A stretch of 8,996 nucleotides of DNA, taken from NCBI GenBank assembly GCA_035527155.1, contig DATLBB010000315.1, forward strand, positions 1 to 8,996, in the 5' to 3' direction. The stretch comes from CS2-K091 sp035527155. GTDB taxonomy: Bacteria; Planctomycetota; Phycisphaerae; Sedimentisphaerales; Anaerobacaceae. Positions 1 through 6,019 of this stretch are shown here, piece by piece. The position numbers and the translations under genes are program-made. The notes under the pieces are model-generated. The model was not told where the DNA came from and made no database searches. It was given only the letters and a program-made list of their open reading frames with translations. Within the stretch, counting starts at the first letter, position 1. Every line of letters begins with the position of its first letter.

Positions 1-929
1 GAGACAAGAATCGGCATCTTCGAAGCTCTGTCTAATAATCGTTCAACACCCATTAGAGTATTCAAGTCTCTGGGCCGATTCGGCGGAGATAATTCACACA
101 ATGCATCGAACCAGTCCTTCAACGTTACTTTTCCATAATCATACGTTGCCAGAGCAATGTTTTTTTCTTCCGGCGTCAACTCGTCTTTTACTTGACTGAC
201 GCGAATAAATCCAACTTTGCGGGGTTTTTGGGGACGAAATAATAATCTTTGATGGATTTGGCCTGCTTTGGGGAAATTATCGCTCACCTTTTCAAAGTGG
301 AACTTTTTGCACAGGTCATTGTAATATTGGCTGAAGAGTATGCTGGCTTTTGCCCTTGAGAGCATTGCCTTTGCGCGTTCTCGGTCCAACTTGGGGTCGG
401 CTTTTATCTTTTCATCTATTTCTGTGTCTGTAACCGTTATTTTGCCCTGCAGATGAGTCTCTACCAATGAGTTGACAAGCCTTCTTTCCTTAAAGTGCTT
501 GAGCGACGCTTGGATTGCTTCGTCTTCCAGATAGTTTTCCTTGCGAGCTTCTATTGTCATCGCTTTTTCTGCTATCATTTTCAGAAGCACTGTTTTGGCG
601 TTAGGCGGCTCGGCATCGCTTCTGTATTCGTAAGGCTTGGGGTGAAGCTCCATCATTAGCCTTGTCTCAAGCTCCTCTTTTGTGATAACGTAATCGTCTA
701 TTTTCGCAACCGCCGAGAGGCGTCCCCAAGCGGAGACATTTGCACCAGGGGGCATCCCTCTCAGGACAGGCTTATCGGCTGTTTCATCTGCTTCCTGGTC
801 CTTTGCCCGGCAGCAAAGACAAAGAGCAATTAACAGGCACAGAAAAAACAGAGCCGTACGGGCAACACCATGTGGTTGCCCTGGGCAGACACTTGGGCCT
901 GCCCCTACATATTTATTTTTTAACTTCAT
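1..929 (-). CDS. Exported SurA/PpiC-type peptidyl-prolyl isomerase-like chaperone, N-terminal part (partial)
   Basis: The frame is open from an ATG at 929 to the window edge: 309 codons, no stop, 3' end missing. AAGGAG (minus strand, 945-940) lies 10 nt upstream and fixes the start. Residues 26-40 (ALFFLCLLIALCLCC) form a hydrophobic export segment; the cysteines suggest a lipoprotein but the lipobox is not canonical. Residues 75-175 resemble SurA N-terminal chaperone domains: an 'IDDYVITKEEL' start, then a helical 'LLKMIAEKAMTIEARK' stretch and 'VTDTEIDEKI'. Residues 265-280 (YGKVTLKDWFDAL) fit the linker seen in such proteins. A parvulin PPIase domain would lie mainly outside the window, so isomerase activity cannot be judged; a chaperone-only protein is possible. 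Two repeat-derived segments are translated in frame, residues 7-25 (n-region of the signal) and about 55-73 (between signal and chaperone domain). It follows hisG by 78 nt and is probably in the same operon. Confidence 0.72.
   Translation of the reverse strand, partial: MKLKNKYVGAGPSVCPGQPHGVARTALFFLCLLIALCLCCRAKDQEADETADKPVLRGMPPGANVSAWGRLSAVAKIDDYVITKEELETRLMMELHPKPYEYRSDAEPPNAKTVLLKMIAEKAMTIEARKENYLEDEAIQASLKHFKERRLVNSLVETHLQGKITVTDTEIDEKIKADPKLDRERAKAMLSRAKASILFSQYYNDLCKKFHFEKVSDNFPKAGQIHQRLLFRPQKPRKVGFIRVSQVKDELTPEEKNIALATYDYGKVTLKDWFDALCELSPPNRPRDLNTLMGVERLLDRASKMPILV
713..767. repeat. Palindromic GC-rich element inside the SurA-like gene, related to the nusA tail repeats
   Basis: The left arm GAGAGGCGTCCCC (715-727) and right arm GGGGCATCCCTCTC (749-762) form an imperfect inverted repeat around a 21-nt loop. 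The plus-strand segment 749-767 matches the minus-strand core of the nusA tail repeats at 18 of 19 positions (GGGGCATCCCTCTCAGGAC versus GGGGCATCCCTCTCGGGAC). It is in the opposite orientation relative to translation, so a different reading of the repeat is used here: it encodes roughly residues 55-73 (VLRGMPPGANVSAWGRLSA), between the signal peptide and the chaperone domain. An in-frame mobile palindrome is inferred. Confidence 0.7.
855..909. repeat. Double-hairpin intergenic-type repeat translated as part of a signal-peptide n-region
   Basis: Two adjacent 22-nt hairpins are seen: GGGCAAC (860-866) with GTTGCCC (875-881), and GGGCAG (883-888) with CTGCCC (899-904), separated by one T. The outer ends also pair (GTA 856-858 with TAC 906-908), so the whole unit has dyad symmetry. 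From memory, sequences of this style (GTAGGGGCAGGCCC... TTGCCC) occur as dispersed short repeats in several bacterial groups; this was not searched. Here it falls inside the coding sequence and encodes residues 7-25 (VGAGPSVCPGQPHGVAR region), just before the hydrophobic export segment. Confidence 0.7.
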
Positions 930-959
930 CGTATCTACTCTCCTTATTTGTAGTTCATT

Positions 960-1004
960 GTTCGTAGTTCGTAGTCTCCGAACTCACAACTACGAACTAC
1001 CAAC
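960..1004. repeat. Dyad repeat (TTCGTAGT words) between hisG and the SurA-like gene
   Basis: GTAGTTCGTAGT (964-975) is perfectly complementary to ACTACGAACTAC (989-1000), with a 13-nt loop; after one mismatch three more pairs extend it (960-962 with 1002-1004). It lies immediately after the hisG stop codon. It has no T-tract on either side in the position expected for an intrinsic terminator, so I class it as a dyad repeat, possibly a 3'-end stabilising hairpin. Confidence 0.65.
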
Positions 1005-1007
1005 TAT

Positions 1008-1982
1008 TTAGTGGATTACCTTATTGAGAGGATAAGTGATTATGCCTGAGGCTCCTGCCCGTTTCAGAGCCGGGACCAGCGACCGTTCGACTTTATTTTC
1101 GATGACCACTTCTACTGCGGCGTAATCGGAATCGGCCAAACTCGAAATTGTAGGGCTCTTTTCAGCGGGTAGTACTTTCAGTATCGATTCCAAATCGGCC
1201 TTTTTTACGTTCATCTTCAAACCGACTCTGTTGCCGGCGTCGATGGCGGCATTAAGAAGTATGGAGATATTTTCTATTTTTTCCCGCTTGAATTTATCCT
1301 GCCAGGCGGCTTTATTTGCGATGAGTCTTGTTGTTGAGGCTATCACGGTATCTATTATCCGCAGATTATTTGCCCGCAGTGACGTGCCGGTCTCAGTAAG
1401 CTCCACTATCGCATCCACCAGCCGTTCCTGTATCGTAGCATTGGTCCAACTACCTCTTTCATACCGTTCTGGCGCAGTGATTACACCTGGTGGTAGGGTA
1501 GCCTTTACCTCAGTAGCACCCCAGCTAAATTCCACCATTACATTGATATTTTTATCTGCAAAATATTTTTTTGTCACGTTGGCCAATTCAGTCGCGACTG
1601 TACAACCATCCAGGTCCTCCGGCTTAGTCACTTTCGACTCATTAGGCACAGCCAACACCCATCTGGTGGGATTACTCGTGGCTTTGCTGTAGGCAAGTTC
1701 ACAGACATACTCTACATTGTCGACCACACCCATGCGAGGATCCAAATTGTTTTCCATTATCCAGTCATAGCCGGTAATGCCTGCGTCAAGAACGCCATTC
1801 GCAACGTATTTGCTCATTTCTTGGGCACGCAGCATAAGCAGGTTAATCTGCTCGTCGTCAATAGTCGGCAAATAACTTCTTTCAGAACCCAGAATATGGA
1901 ATCCAGCTTTGCCGAAAAGTTCGATTGTCGCCTTTTGCAGACTGCCCGCCGGAATACCTAATTTTAGTATCTCTTCTGCCAT
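1008..1982 (-). CDS. hisG: ATP phosphoribosyltransferase, long form with C-terminal regulatory domain
   Basis: HisG catalyses the first step of histidine synthesis, condensing ATP with PRPP in the cytoplasm. Recognisable parts are the N-terminal catalytic lobe (LKLGIPAGSLQKATIELF, residues 7-24), 'DAGITGYDW' (67-74), 'VEFSWGATEVK' (150-160), and the PRPP-binding signature 'DAIVELTETGTSLRANNL' (190-207). The C-terminal portion (about 252-322, ending 'RAGASGIITYPLNKVI') is the ACT-like HisG_C domain of the long, hexameric, histidine-feedback-inhibited form that works without HisZ. At 324 residues it is longer than the usual 280-300. The excess is mainly residues about 161-187, inserted between 'GATEVK' and 'LVDAIVE'. 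The start ATG gives the expected N-terminus; no strong Shine-Dalgarno is visible. No other his gene is in the window, so it is not in a his operon here. Confidence 0.95.
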   Translation of the reverse strand: MAEEILKLGIPAGSLQKATIELFGKAGFHILGSERSYLPTIDDEQINLLMLRAQEMSKYVANGVLDAGITGYDWIMENNLDPRMGVVDNVEYVCELAYSKATSNPTRWVLAVPNESKVTKPEDLDGCTVATELANVTKKYFADKNINVMVEFSWGATEVKATLPPGVITAPERYERGSWTNATIQERLVDAIVELTETGTSLRANNLRIIDTVIASTTRLIANKAAWQDKFKREKIENISILLNAAIDAGNRVGLKMNVKKADLESILKVLPAEKSPTISSLADSDYAAVEVVIENKVERSLVPALKRAGASGIITYPLNKVIH

Positions 1983-1995
1983 TTTTCGTATCTCG

Positions 1996-2029
1996 TAATT
2001 GGTAATTGGAGTATACCATTTACCATTTA
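1996..2029. repeat. Imperfect dyad of GGTAATTGG/CCATTTACC words upstream of hisG
   Basis: TAATTGGTAATTGG (1996-2009) and CCATTTACCATTTA (2016-2029) pair over 14 positions with two T-T mismatches, around the 6-nt loop AGTATA. Each arm is a tandem of a 7-nt word. It lies in the 63-nt spacer between the HhH-GPD-like gene and hisG, just ahead of hisG on the transcript. A preceding CGTATCTCGTAA word resembles those in other spacers of this window. Function unknown. Confidence 0.5.
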
Positions 2030-2045
2030 CCCTTGTTTTGTTTAC

Positions 2046-2720
2046 TTATTTTCTTTTCTTTTTGGTTTTAGCCGTCGTTTTTGCTTTGCGAGCAGTTTTT
2101 TTCTTTCCCCCAGCCCTTCGTGATTCACTCTGACGTCGCAAAAGAGCGTAAAACTCGTATGCACTTTCAGCCGGTATCTGCTTGGCTAAAAAGCCTTCTA
2201 TCTGTTGTTCATCAGCGTCAGGATGGACCAACTCGTTGCTTCTTACGTATTCTATCATCCTTTTTGTGAGCGGTATGGCATGGCCTTGCAGAGATGTAAG
2301 CATGCAATAGTTGACTGCAAAACGGCTGACACCGTCCATCTTCTCAAGAACCTGTCTGGCTGGACGTTTGCCGGTTTTCTTCAAGGCCTTTAAGCTGACA
2401 CTATTATATTTCTCGAACACAGTCCTTAAAGCCAAGGTAACGGTTAAAGCTATATCCTTTGTGACAGGTGTGTCCTTGCCCAACACTTCTACAATTTCTT
2501 CTGCTCGCGAGACACGCAAATCGTTCAAATCAATGAAATAATCGGCAACTCTCCTAATCGCGGATTCGGTCGCCGTCTCGTTCATGTTTTCTCCGACGAT
2601 AGCATAAACAAGTGCGTCCGCCGGCTCATCATAGACAATCTTTTCGACCTTTGGGTATTTGGCTTTCAATGAGCGGTACAACTCGCGTACTTTTTTCGAA
2701 TACTCTTTGCTATTTTTCAT
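2046..2720 (-). CDS. Endonuclease III-like (HhH-GPD fold) protein lacking catalytic residues, with Lys-rich tail
   Basis: Residues about 30-195 look like the helical HhH-GPD DNA glycosylase fold: 'ALVYAIVGENMNETATESAIRRVADYF' matches the start of the Nth domain, and 'LEKMDGVSRFAVNYCML' (125-141) sits where endonuclease III has its LPGVGRKTA hairpin. The catalytic Lys position appears to be Phe134 (GVSRF), and the catalytic Asp expected in a 'VDTHV' motif is replaced around 'AIPLTKRM' (148-155). There is no Cys cluster for a 4Fe-4S site. Residues 203-224 are almost entirely Lys/Ala/Thr/Arg, like a histone H1 C-terminus. A non-catalytic DNA- or RNA-binding role is inferred; placement downstream of rbfA suggests a link to nucleic acid or ribosome metabolism. 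GGAG five nt before the ATG supports the start. Confidence 0.7.
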   Translation of the reverse strand: MKNSKEYSKKVRELYRSLKAKYPKVEKIVYDEPADALVYAIVGENMNETATESAIRRVADYFIDLNDLRVSRAEEIVEVLGKDTPVTKDIALTVTLALRTVFEKYNSVSLKALKKTGKRPARQVLEKMDGVSRFAVNYCMLTSLQGHAIPLTKRMIEYVRSNELVHPDADEQQIEGFLAKQIPAESAYEFYALLRRQSESRRAGGKKKTARKAKTTAKTKKKRK

Positions 2721-2725
2721 ATCAG

Positions 2726-2765
2726 CTCCGGCGGTGACGGAGCACTATCTCACCGTCTGACCGCC
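2726..2765 (-). promoter_or_regulatory. Two competing hairpins over the ribosome binding site of the HhH-GPD-like gene
   Basis: In the 44-nt rbfA spacer, GGCGGT (2730-2735) pairs with ACCGCC (2760-2765), and ACGG (2737-2740) with CCGT (2753-2756), giving a stacked hairpin that ends next to the GGAG Shine-Dalgarno (2729-2726, minus strand). An alternative pairing of CTCCG (2726-2730) with CGGAG (2738-2742) would hide the Shine-Dalgarno itself. The two are mutually exclusive. A translational control role is inference; an arrangement by chance in GC-rich DNA is possible. Confidence 0.4.
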
Positions 2766-3139
2766 TAAGTATCTAAATCATTCTTTTGGGGTTTATTGAC
2801 CGCTTGGTCTATCAGTTTCATAATCTCCAGCGTTTTTTTGAATTTTTCATCCCTGTAAAGATGCAAAATGGGACAGAATTTGCTGTGTAATTTACCAGCG
2901 ACCAGCGATTGTATTCGGCTTTTTGCGTGCGATATTGCCGTAAAAGTTCTGTTCTGCGCGGTATCATCTTTGCCGAAAATACTGAGATATACATCGGCAT
3001 TGCGCAGGTTCGAGGCCATCTCAACTCTTGTAACGCTGACAAAGCCCTCAATACGCGGGTCATTAAGATGGTTGGCAATAGCGTCACTGACCGCTTCTTT
3101 TATCACGCGGGCCACTTTTTCCTGTCTTCTCGTCGGCAT
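2765..3139 (-). CDS. rbfA: Ribosome-binding factor A
   Basis: RbfA binds the 30S subunit near the 16S rRNA 5' helix and is needed for late 16S processing and cold growth. The 124-residue length is normal for the family. The single KH-like domain is clear: N-terminal 'RRQEKVARVIKEAVSDAIANHLNDPRIEGFVSVTRVEMASNLRNADVY' spans the typical RbfA start, with 'DPRI' (27-30) and the 'VxxDLxxAxVY'-type strand. The conserved end appears as 'LHSKFCPILHLYRDE..KKTLEIMKLID' (about 84-113). The start ATG gives the normal N-terminus; only a weak purine-rich stretch precedes it. It follows infB by 53 nt, the classical infB-rbfA order, so co-transcription is likely. Confidence 0.95.
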   Translation of the reverse strand: MPTRRQEKVARVIKEAVSDAIANHLNDPRIEGFVSVTRVEMASNLRNADVYLSIFGKDDTAQNRTFTAISHAKSRIQSLVAGKLHSKFCPILHLYRDEKFKKTLEIMKLIDQAVNKPQKNDLDT

Positions 3140-3150
3140 AATTTTCTCGC

Positions 3151-3181
3151 ATCTCGTATTTTGCCTCAGGCTTCACGAGAT
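3151..3181. repeat. Dyad (ATCTCGT/ACGAGAT) in the infB-rbfA spacer
   Basis: ATCTCGT (3151-3157) is complementary to ACGAGAT (3175-3181) with a 17-nt loop. The spacer also holds a direct echo, TTCACGAGA and TTCACGATT (3173-3181 and 3186-3194). The TCTCGTA word recurs upstream of hisG (1991-1997). It is on the transcript before rbfA. No U-tract follows, so it is not called a terminator. Confidence 0.45.
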
Positions 3182-3192
3182 ACGGTTCACGA

Positions 3193-5745
3193 TTAGAGGG
3201 TTCTGGCTACTTTGACGATTTCATAGAAGTCAAAAACGTCGTCGGTTTTAATATCGTCGAATCCTGCTATTTTAATACCGCACTCCAGCCCCGCCTTGAC
3301 CTCGCGAGCGTCGTCTTTGAAATGCTTTAGAGTCTCTATGTTTAAGTCGTCTCGGATAACAATATTGTCGCGTATCAGGCGTACTTTCGCGTTCTTGTCC
3401 GCTATGCCGCTGCTGACATAGCAGCCGGCCACCGCACCAACTCTTGAAACCTTAAACAGAGCTCTTACCACAGCTCTGCCAAGCGACTTCTCTGTCTCTT
3501 CCGGCTCAAGCAGACCCTCCATGGATTTTTGCAGGTCTTCAGTTATACGGTAGATTACTTTGTAGAGTCTTATCTCGACCCCTTTAGCTTCTGCAATCTT
3601 CGCAACGTGTTCCTCGCTGACAACGTTAAAGCCGGTAATAATGGCGTTCGACGCCTCGGCAAGTACAACATCGCCTTCTGTAATTCCACCTGGTGCTGCG
3701 TGCAAAATTTTGATTTTCACTTCGTCTGTGCTGAGCTCGGATAAATATTTCGTCAAAACGTCCACCGAGCCCTGCACATCGGCACGGATGATAATGTTTA
3801 ATTCTTTCACATTACCAGCCTCTATTTGGCTGAATAAATTATCCAGAGTCACCTGTGTTCGTTTTGCCAGCGTACTTTCCCGCGACAGCATTTGGTTTTC
3901 CACAGCGGCGGCCTTGGCCTTGTTAATGTCATCCAGGCAGTAGAATCTATCACCGGCCTGGGGGACGTCGTTTAGACCTGTAATTTCCACAGGCATGGAG
4001 CTTGTGGCTGTCTTTATGGTTTTACCGTAACTGTTTTTCAACGTCTTCACTCTGCCAAAAGCACATCCAGCCAGTACCACATTGCTCTTCTTTAGTCGGC
4101 CCTCCTTAACTAATAGAGTTGCTACCGGGCCTTGCTGCGCCGACATCTTGGCCTCAATGACCCATCCGGTCGCAGGGATCGTGTCGTCAGCTTTGAGTTC
4201 AAGCAATTCGGCTACATAATCGAGGTGTTCAAGCAAATCATCTATACCCTCGCCGGTAATCGCACTGGTTTTCACAACTTCCGTCTTTCCACCCCATTCA
4301 ACTGGTGTCAACTCCTGCTCAGCGAACTGTGAGTAAACACGATTTATATCGAACCCGGGCAAGTCTATTTTGTTCAGCGCCACAATTACCGGCACATTCG
4401 CTGCCTCGGCGTGATGTATCGCCTCGATGGTTTGCGGCATTACCCCGTCTTCGGCCGCAACCACCAGCACCACCACGTCGGTAATATTGGCACCTCTGGC
4501 CCGCATCGCCGTAAAGGCTTTGTGTCCCGGAGTATCAAGGAATGTCACTTTCTTATTGTCCCAAGTAACCTCGGATGCGCCGATATGCTGCGTGATGCCG
4601 CCTGCCTCACCGGCTGCTACCTGAGTTGACCGGATCTTATCCAGCAGGCTGGTCTTTCCATGGTCAACGTGCCCGAGCATTGTCGCCACTACCGACCGCT
4701 TCTTGAGATTCTTTCGCGGGCGCTTCTCAAATTCAGCTCGTATCTGCTCTTGCAGCCTGCTCTTGCGTTCCACGACCAGCTCGGTGCCGAATTCCAGGGC
4801 AACCAGTTCCGCAACATCGCTGCTGATAGTTTGATTAGCCGTGGCCATCACGCCCTGTTGCATCAATTTGCTGATTATATCTGCGGATTTAACCGCCAAA
4901 GTTGAAGACAAATCCTTTACAGTAATCGGCTCACTTACAACGGCTTTTTTAGGCCTGACAAGTGCGGCAACTTCGCGTTCGGACTTTGTAGCGATTTTCC
5001 GTATCGGTCTTAATCGTAAACCTTCGCCACGAGCCGCATCAAGCCGGGCCTGTCTTTCTTCAATGTCTCTTTGTCGCCATTTTCTAATGAATTTAGGCTT
5101 CCTTGCAGTTTCCGCAGTTTGTTCCTCTCGCCGACGCCCATGTGTTCTCTCTTTGGCTTGCCTTGGTGGCCCTTTCTTCTCCTTGCTCGGAGCCACAGTC
5201 AATTGTTCCTGTTTGTCGTACATCAACGGCTCAGTGACGGGCGTATCGTACCTGGCCTTCGGCTTCGGCTTTGGTGGTCGTCGTAACGGCTCCGGTGCCT
5301 CGACTCGAACAACCTGTGGTCCGCTCAATCGAGCCGGCTCAGGCTTTTCCAAAATCGGCCCGGCAGGTAATATAGGCTCTGGTTCTTGCGGTTCTGGTTC
5401 TTCGATTATCTGTTCTTCTGTGGGTTTTGGCTCTTCTTCAATTACCGCTGTGGTCTCGGCGGCTGGTTTAGTCCCCTTAGGTTTTTTTACTGCTTTCTTC
5501 GCCGGCGGCTTTCGCTTTTCCTTCTTTTTAATGCGTACCTTCTTCAAATCCACTTTTGTGGCTGTTTCAACCGTTGTGATATTATCTCCCTCGCTGAACC
5601 ACTCCTGAATAGTCGCCGCCAAGCCAGCCGATATTGTTGCCATATGGTTCTTAACGTCTAGGCCCTCATCCTGGCACTTTTTCACAATAGCAGTGCTTTT
5701 TACGCCAAGCTCCTTGGCCAAAAGGTACACTCTTGTAGTAGCCAA
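3193..5745 (-). CDS. infB: Translation initiation factor IF-2
   Basis: IF-2 is the GTPase that places initiator tRNA on the 30S subunit and promotes subunit joining. The 850 residues show an N-terminal IF2_N module (1-50, 'TTRVYLLAKELGVKS'), a long charged Lys- then Pro/Glu-rich linker (about 65-260), a second IF2_N module (about 274-325), then the G domain with G1 GHVDHGKT (358-365), switch I GGITQHIGA (382-390), G3 DTPGH (404-408), G4 NKID (458-461) and G5 SAITGEG (494-500). Domains II-IV follow, with the C-terminal 'GRAVVRALFKVSRVGAVAGC' region before the end. All GTPase motifs are intact. The start codon is TTG at 5745, chosen because it gives the standard IF2_N terminus and has GGAG seven nt upstream; no in-frame ATG fits better. 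The spacer to nusA is 99 nt. Confidence 0.97.
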   Translation of the reverse strand: MATTRVYLLAKELGVKSTAIVKKCQDEGLDVKNHMATISAGLAATIQEWFSEGDNITTVETATKVDLKKVRIKKKEKRKPPAKKAVKKPKGTKPAAETTAVIEEEPKPTEEQIIEEPEPQEPEPILPAGPILEKPEPARLSGPQVVRVEAPEPLRRPPKPKPKARYDTPVTEPLMYDKQEQLTVAPSKEKKGPPRQAKERTHGRRREEQTAETARKPKFIRKWRQRDIEERQARLDAARGEGLRLRPIRKIATKSEREVAALVRPKKAVVSEPITVKDLSSTLAVKSADIISKLMQQGVMATANQTISSDVAELVALEFGTELVVERKSRLQEQIRAEFEKRPRKNLKKRSVVATMLGHVDHGKTSLLDKIRSTQVAAGEAGGITQHIGASEVTWDNKKVTFLDTPGHKAFTAMRARGANITDVVVLVVAAEDGVMPQTIEAIHHAEAANVPVIVALNKIDLPGFDINRVYSQFAEQELTPVEWGGKTEVVKTSAITGEGIDDLLEHLDYVAELLELKADDTIPATGWVIEAKMSAQQGPVATLLVKEGRLKKSNVVLAGCAFGRVKTLKNSYGKTIKTATSSMPVEITGLNDVPQAGDRFYCLDDINKAKAAAVENQMLSRESTLAKRTQVTLDNLFSQIEAGNVKELNIIIRADVQGSVDVLTKYLSELSTDEVKIKILHAAPGGITEGDVVLAEASNAIITGFNVVSEEHVAKIAEAKGVEIRLYKVIYRITEDLQKSMEGLLEPEETEKSLGRAVVRALFKVSRVGAVAGCYVSSGIADKNAKVRLIRDNIVIRDDLNIETLKHFKDDAREVKAGLECGIKIAGFDDIKTDDVFDFYEIVKVARTL

Positions 5746-5778
5746 AAAAATCTCCGATTTCCGTACAGCCTGTCGCGA

Positions 5779-5793
5779 CTTGGCTCCGCCAAG
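5779..5793. repeat. GC-rich triloop hairpin in the nusA-infB spacer
   Basis: CTTGGC (5779-5784) and GCCAAG (5788-5793) form a six-pair stem closing the triloop TCC, flanked by other GC-rich words (GCGAGCCACGGCGGGCG). It sits between the degenerate last nusA repeat unit and the infB start on the minus-strand transcript. No U-tract follows it, so it is not an intrinsic terminator; it may be another small palindromic repeat. Confidence 0.5.
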
Positions 5794-5822
5794 CGAGCCA
5801 CGGCGGGCGTTTAGTTTTTCTC

Positions 5823-6019
5823 CCGAGAGGGATGCCCCTCGGCACTATTCCTTATCTGCTGGTTCTTTTTCGTTCCGAGAGGGATGCCCCTCGGCATTGG
5901 CATTATCTGCTGATTCATTTTCGTCCCGAGAGGGATGCCCCTCGGCATTGGCATTGTCTGCTGGTTCTTTTTCGTCCCGAGAGGGATGCCCCTCGGCATT
6001 GGCATTGTCTGCTGCTTCT
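5823..6019 (-). repeat. 51-bp tandem palindromic repeat, four units, in the 3' end of nusA
   Basis: The plus-strand core CCGAGAGGGATGCCCCTCGG starts at 5823, 5875, 5926 and 5977, giving periods of 52, 51 and 51 bp. The core is itself an imperfect palindrome (CCGAG/CTCGG outer arms). Three units are read in the nusA frame as the 17-residue unit NANAEGHPSRDEKEPAD with small variations. The fourth (5823-5850) carries one extra base just upstream of its core, shifting the frame so that nusA ends at TAG (5847-5845); in the shifted frame the unit would still read NSAEGHPSREKN followed by TAA. The near-identity of the units indicates recent amplification. Confidence 0.9.

Noticed and set aside
740..967. 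75-codon plus-strand reading frame
   Set aside because: It runs over the repeats and antisense to the SurA-like gene, which has a strong Shine-Dalgarno and a recognisable domain. Its peptide is repeat-derived and has no domain.
960..1004. Terminator after hisG
   Set aside because: The stem is good but no T-tract follows in either direction, and the next gene is close and co-oriented.
4841..5608. 255-codon plus-strand reading frame antisense to infB
   Set aside because: It mirrors the low-complexity Lys/Pro/Glu linker of IF-2; a Ser/Gly/Phe-rich composition is the expected shadow, and no domain is visible.
5811..6005. 64-codon minus-strand frame with MPMPRGIPLGTKKNQQ repeats
   Set aside because: It is the nusA tail repeat read in another frame. 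The open frame follows from the 51-bp period being a multiple of three.
5823..6019. CRISPR-like array
   Set aside because: The period is regular but the spacers are also near-identical and coding, so this is a tandem repeat and not a CRISPR.
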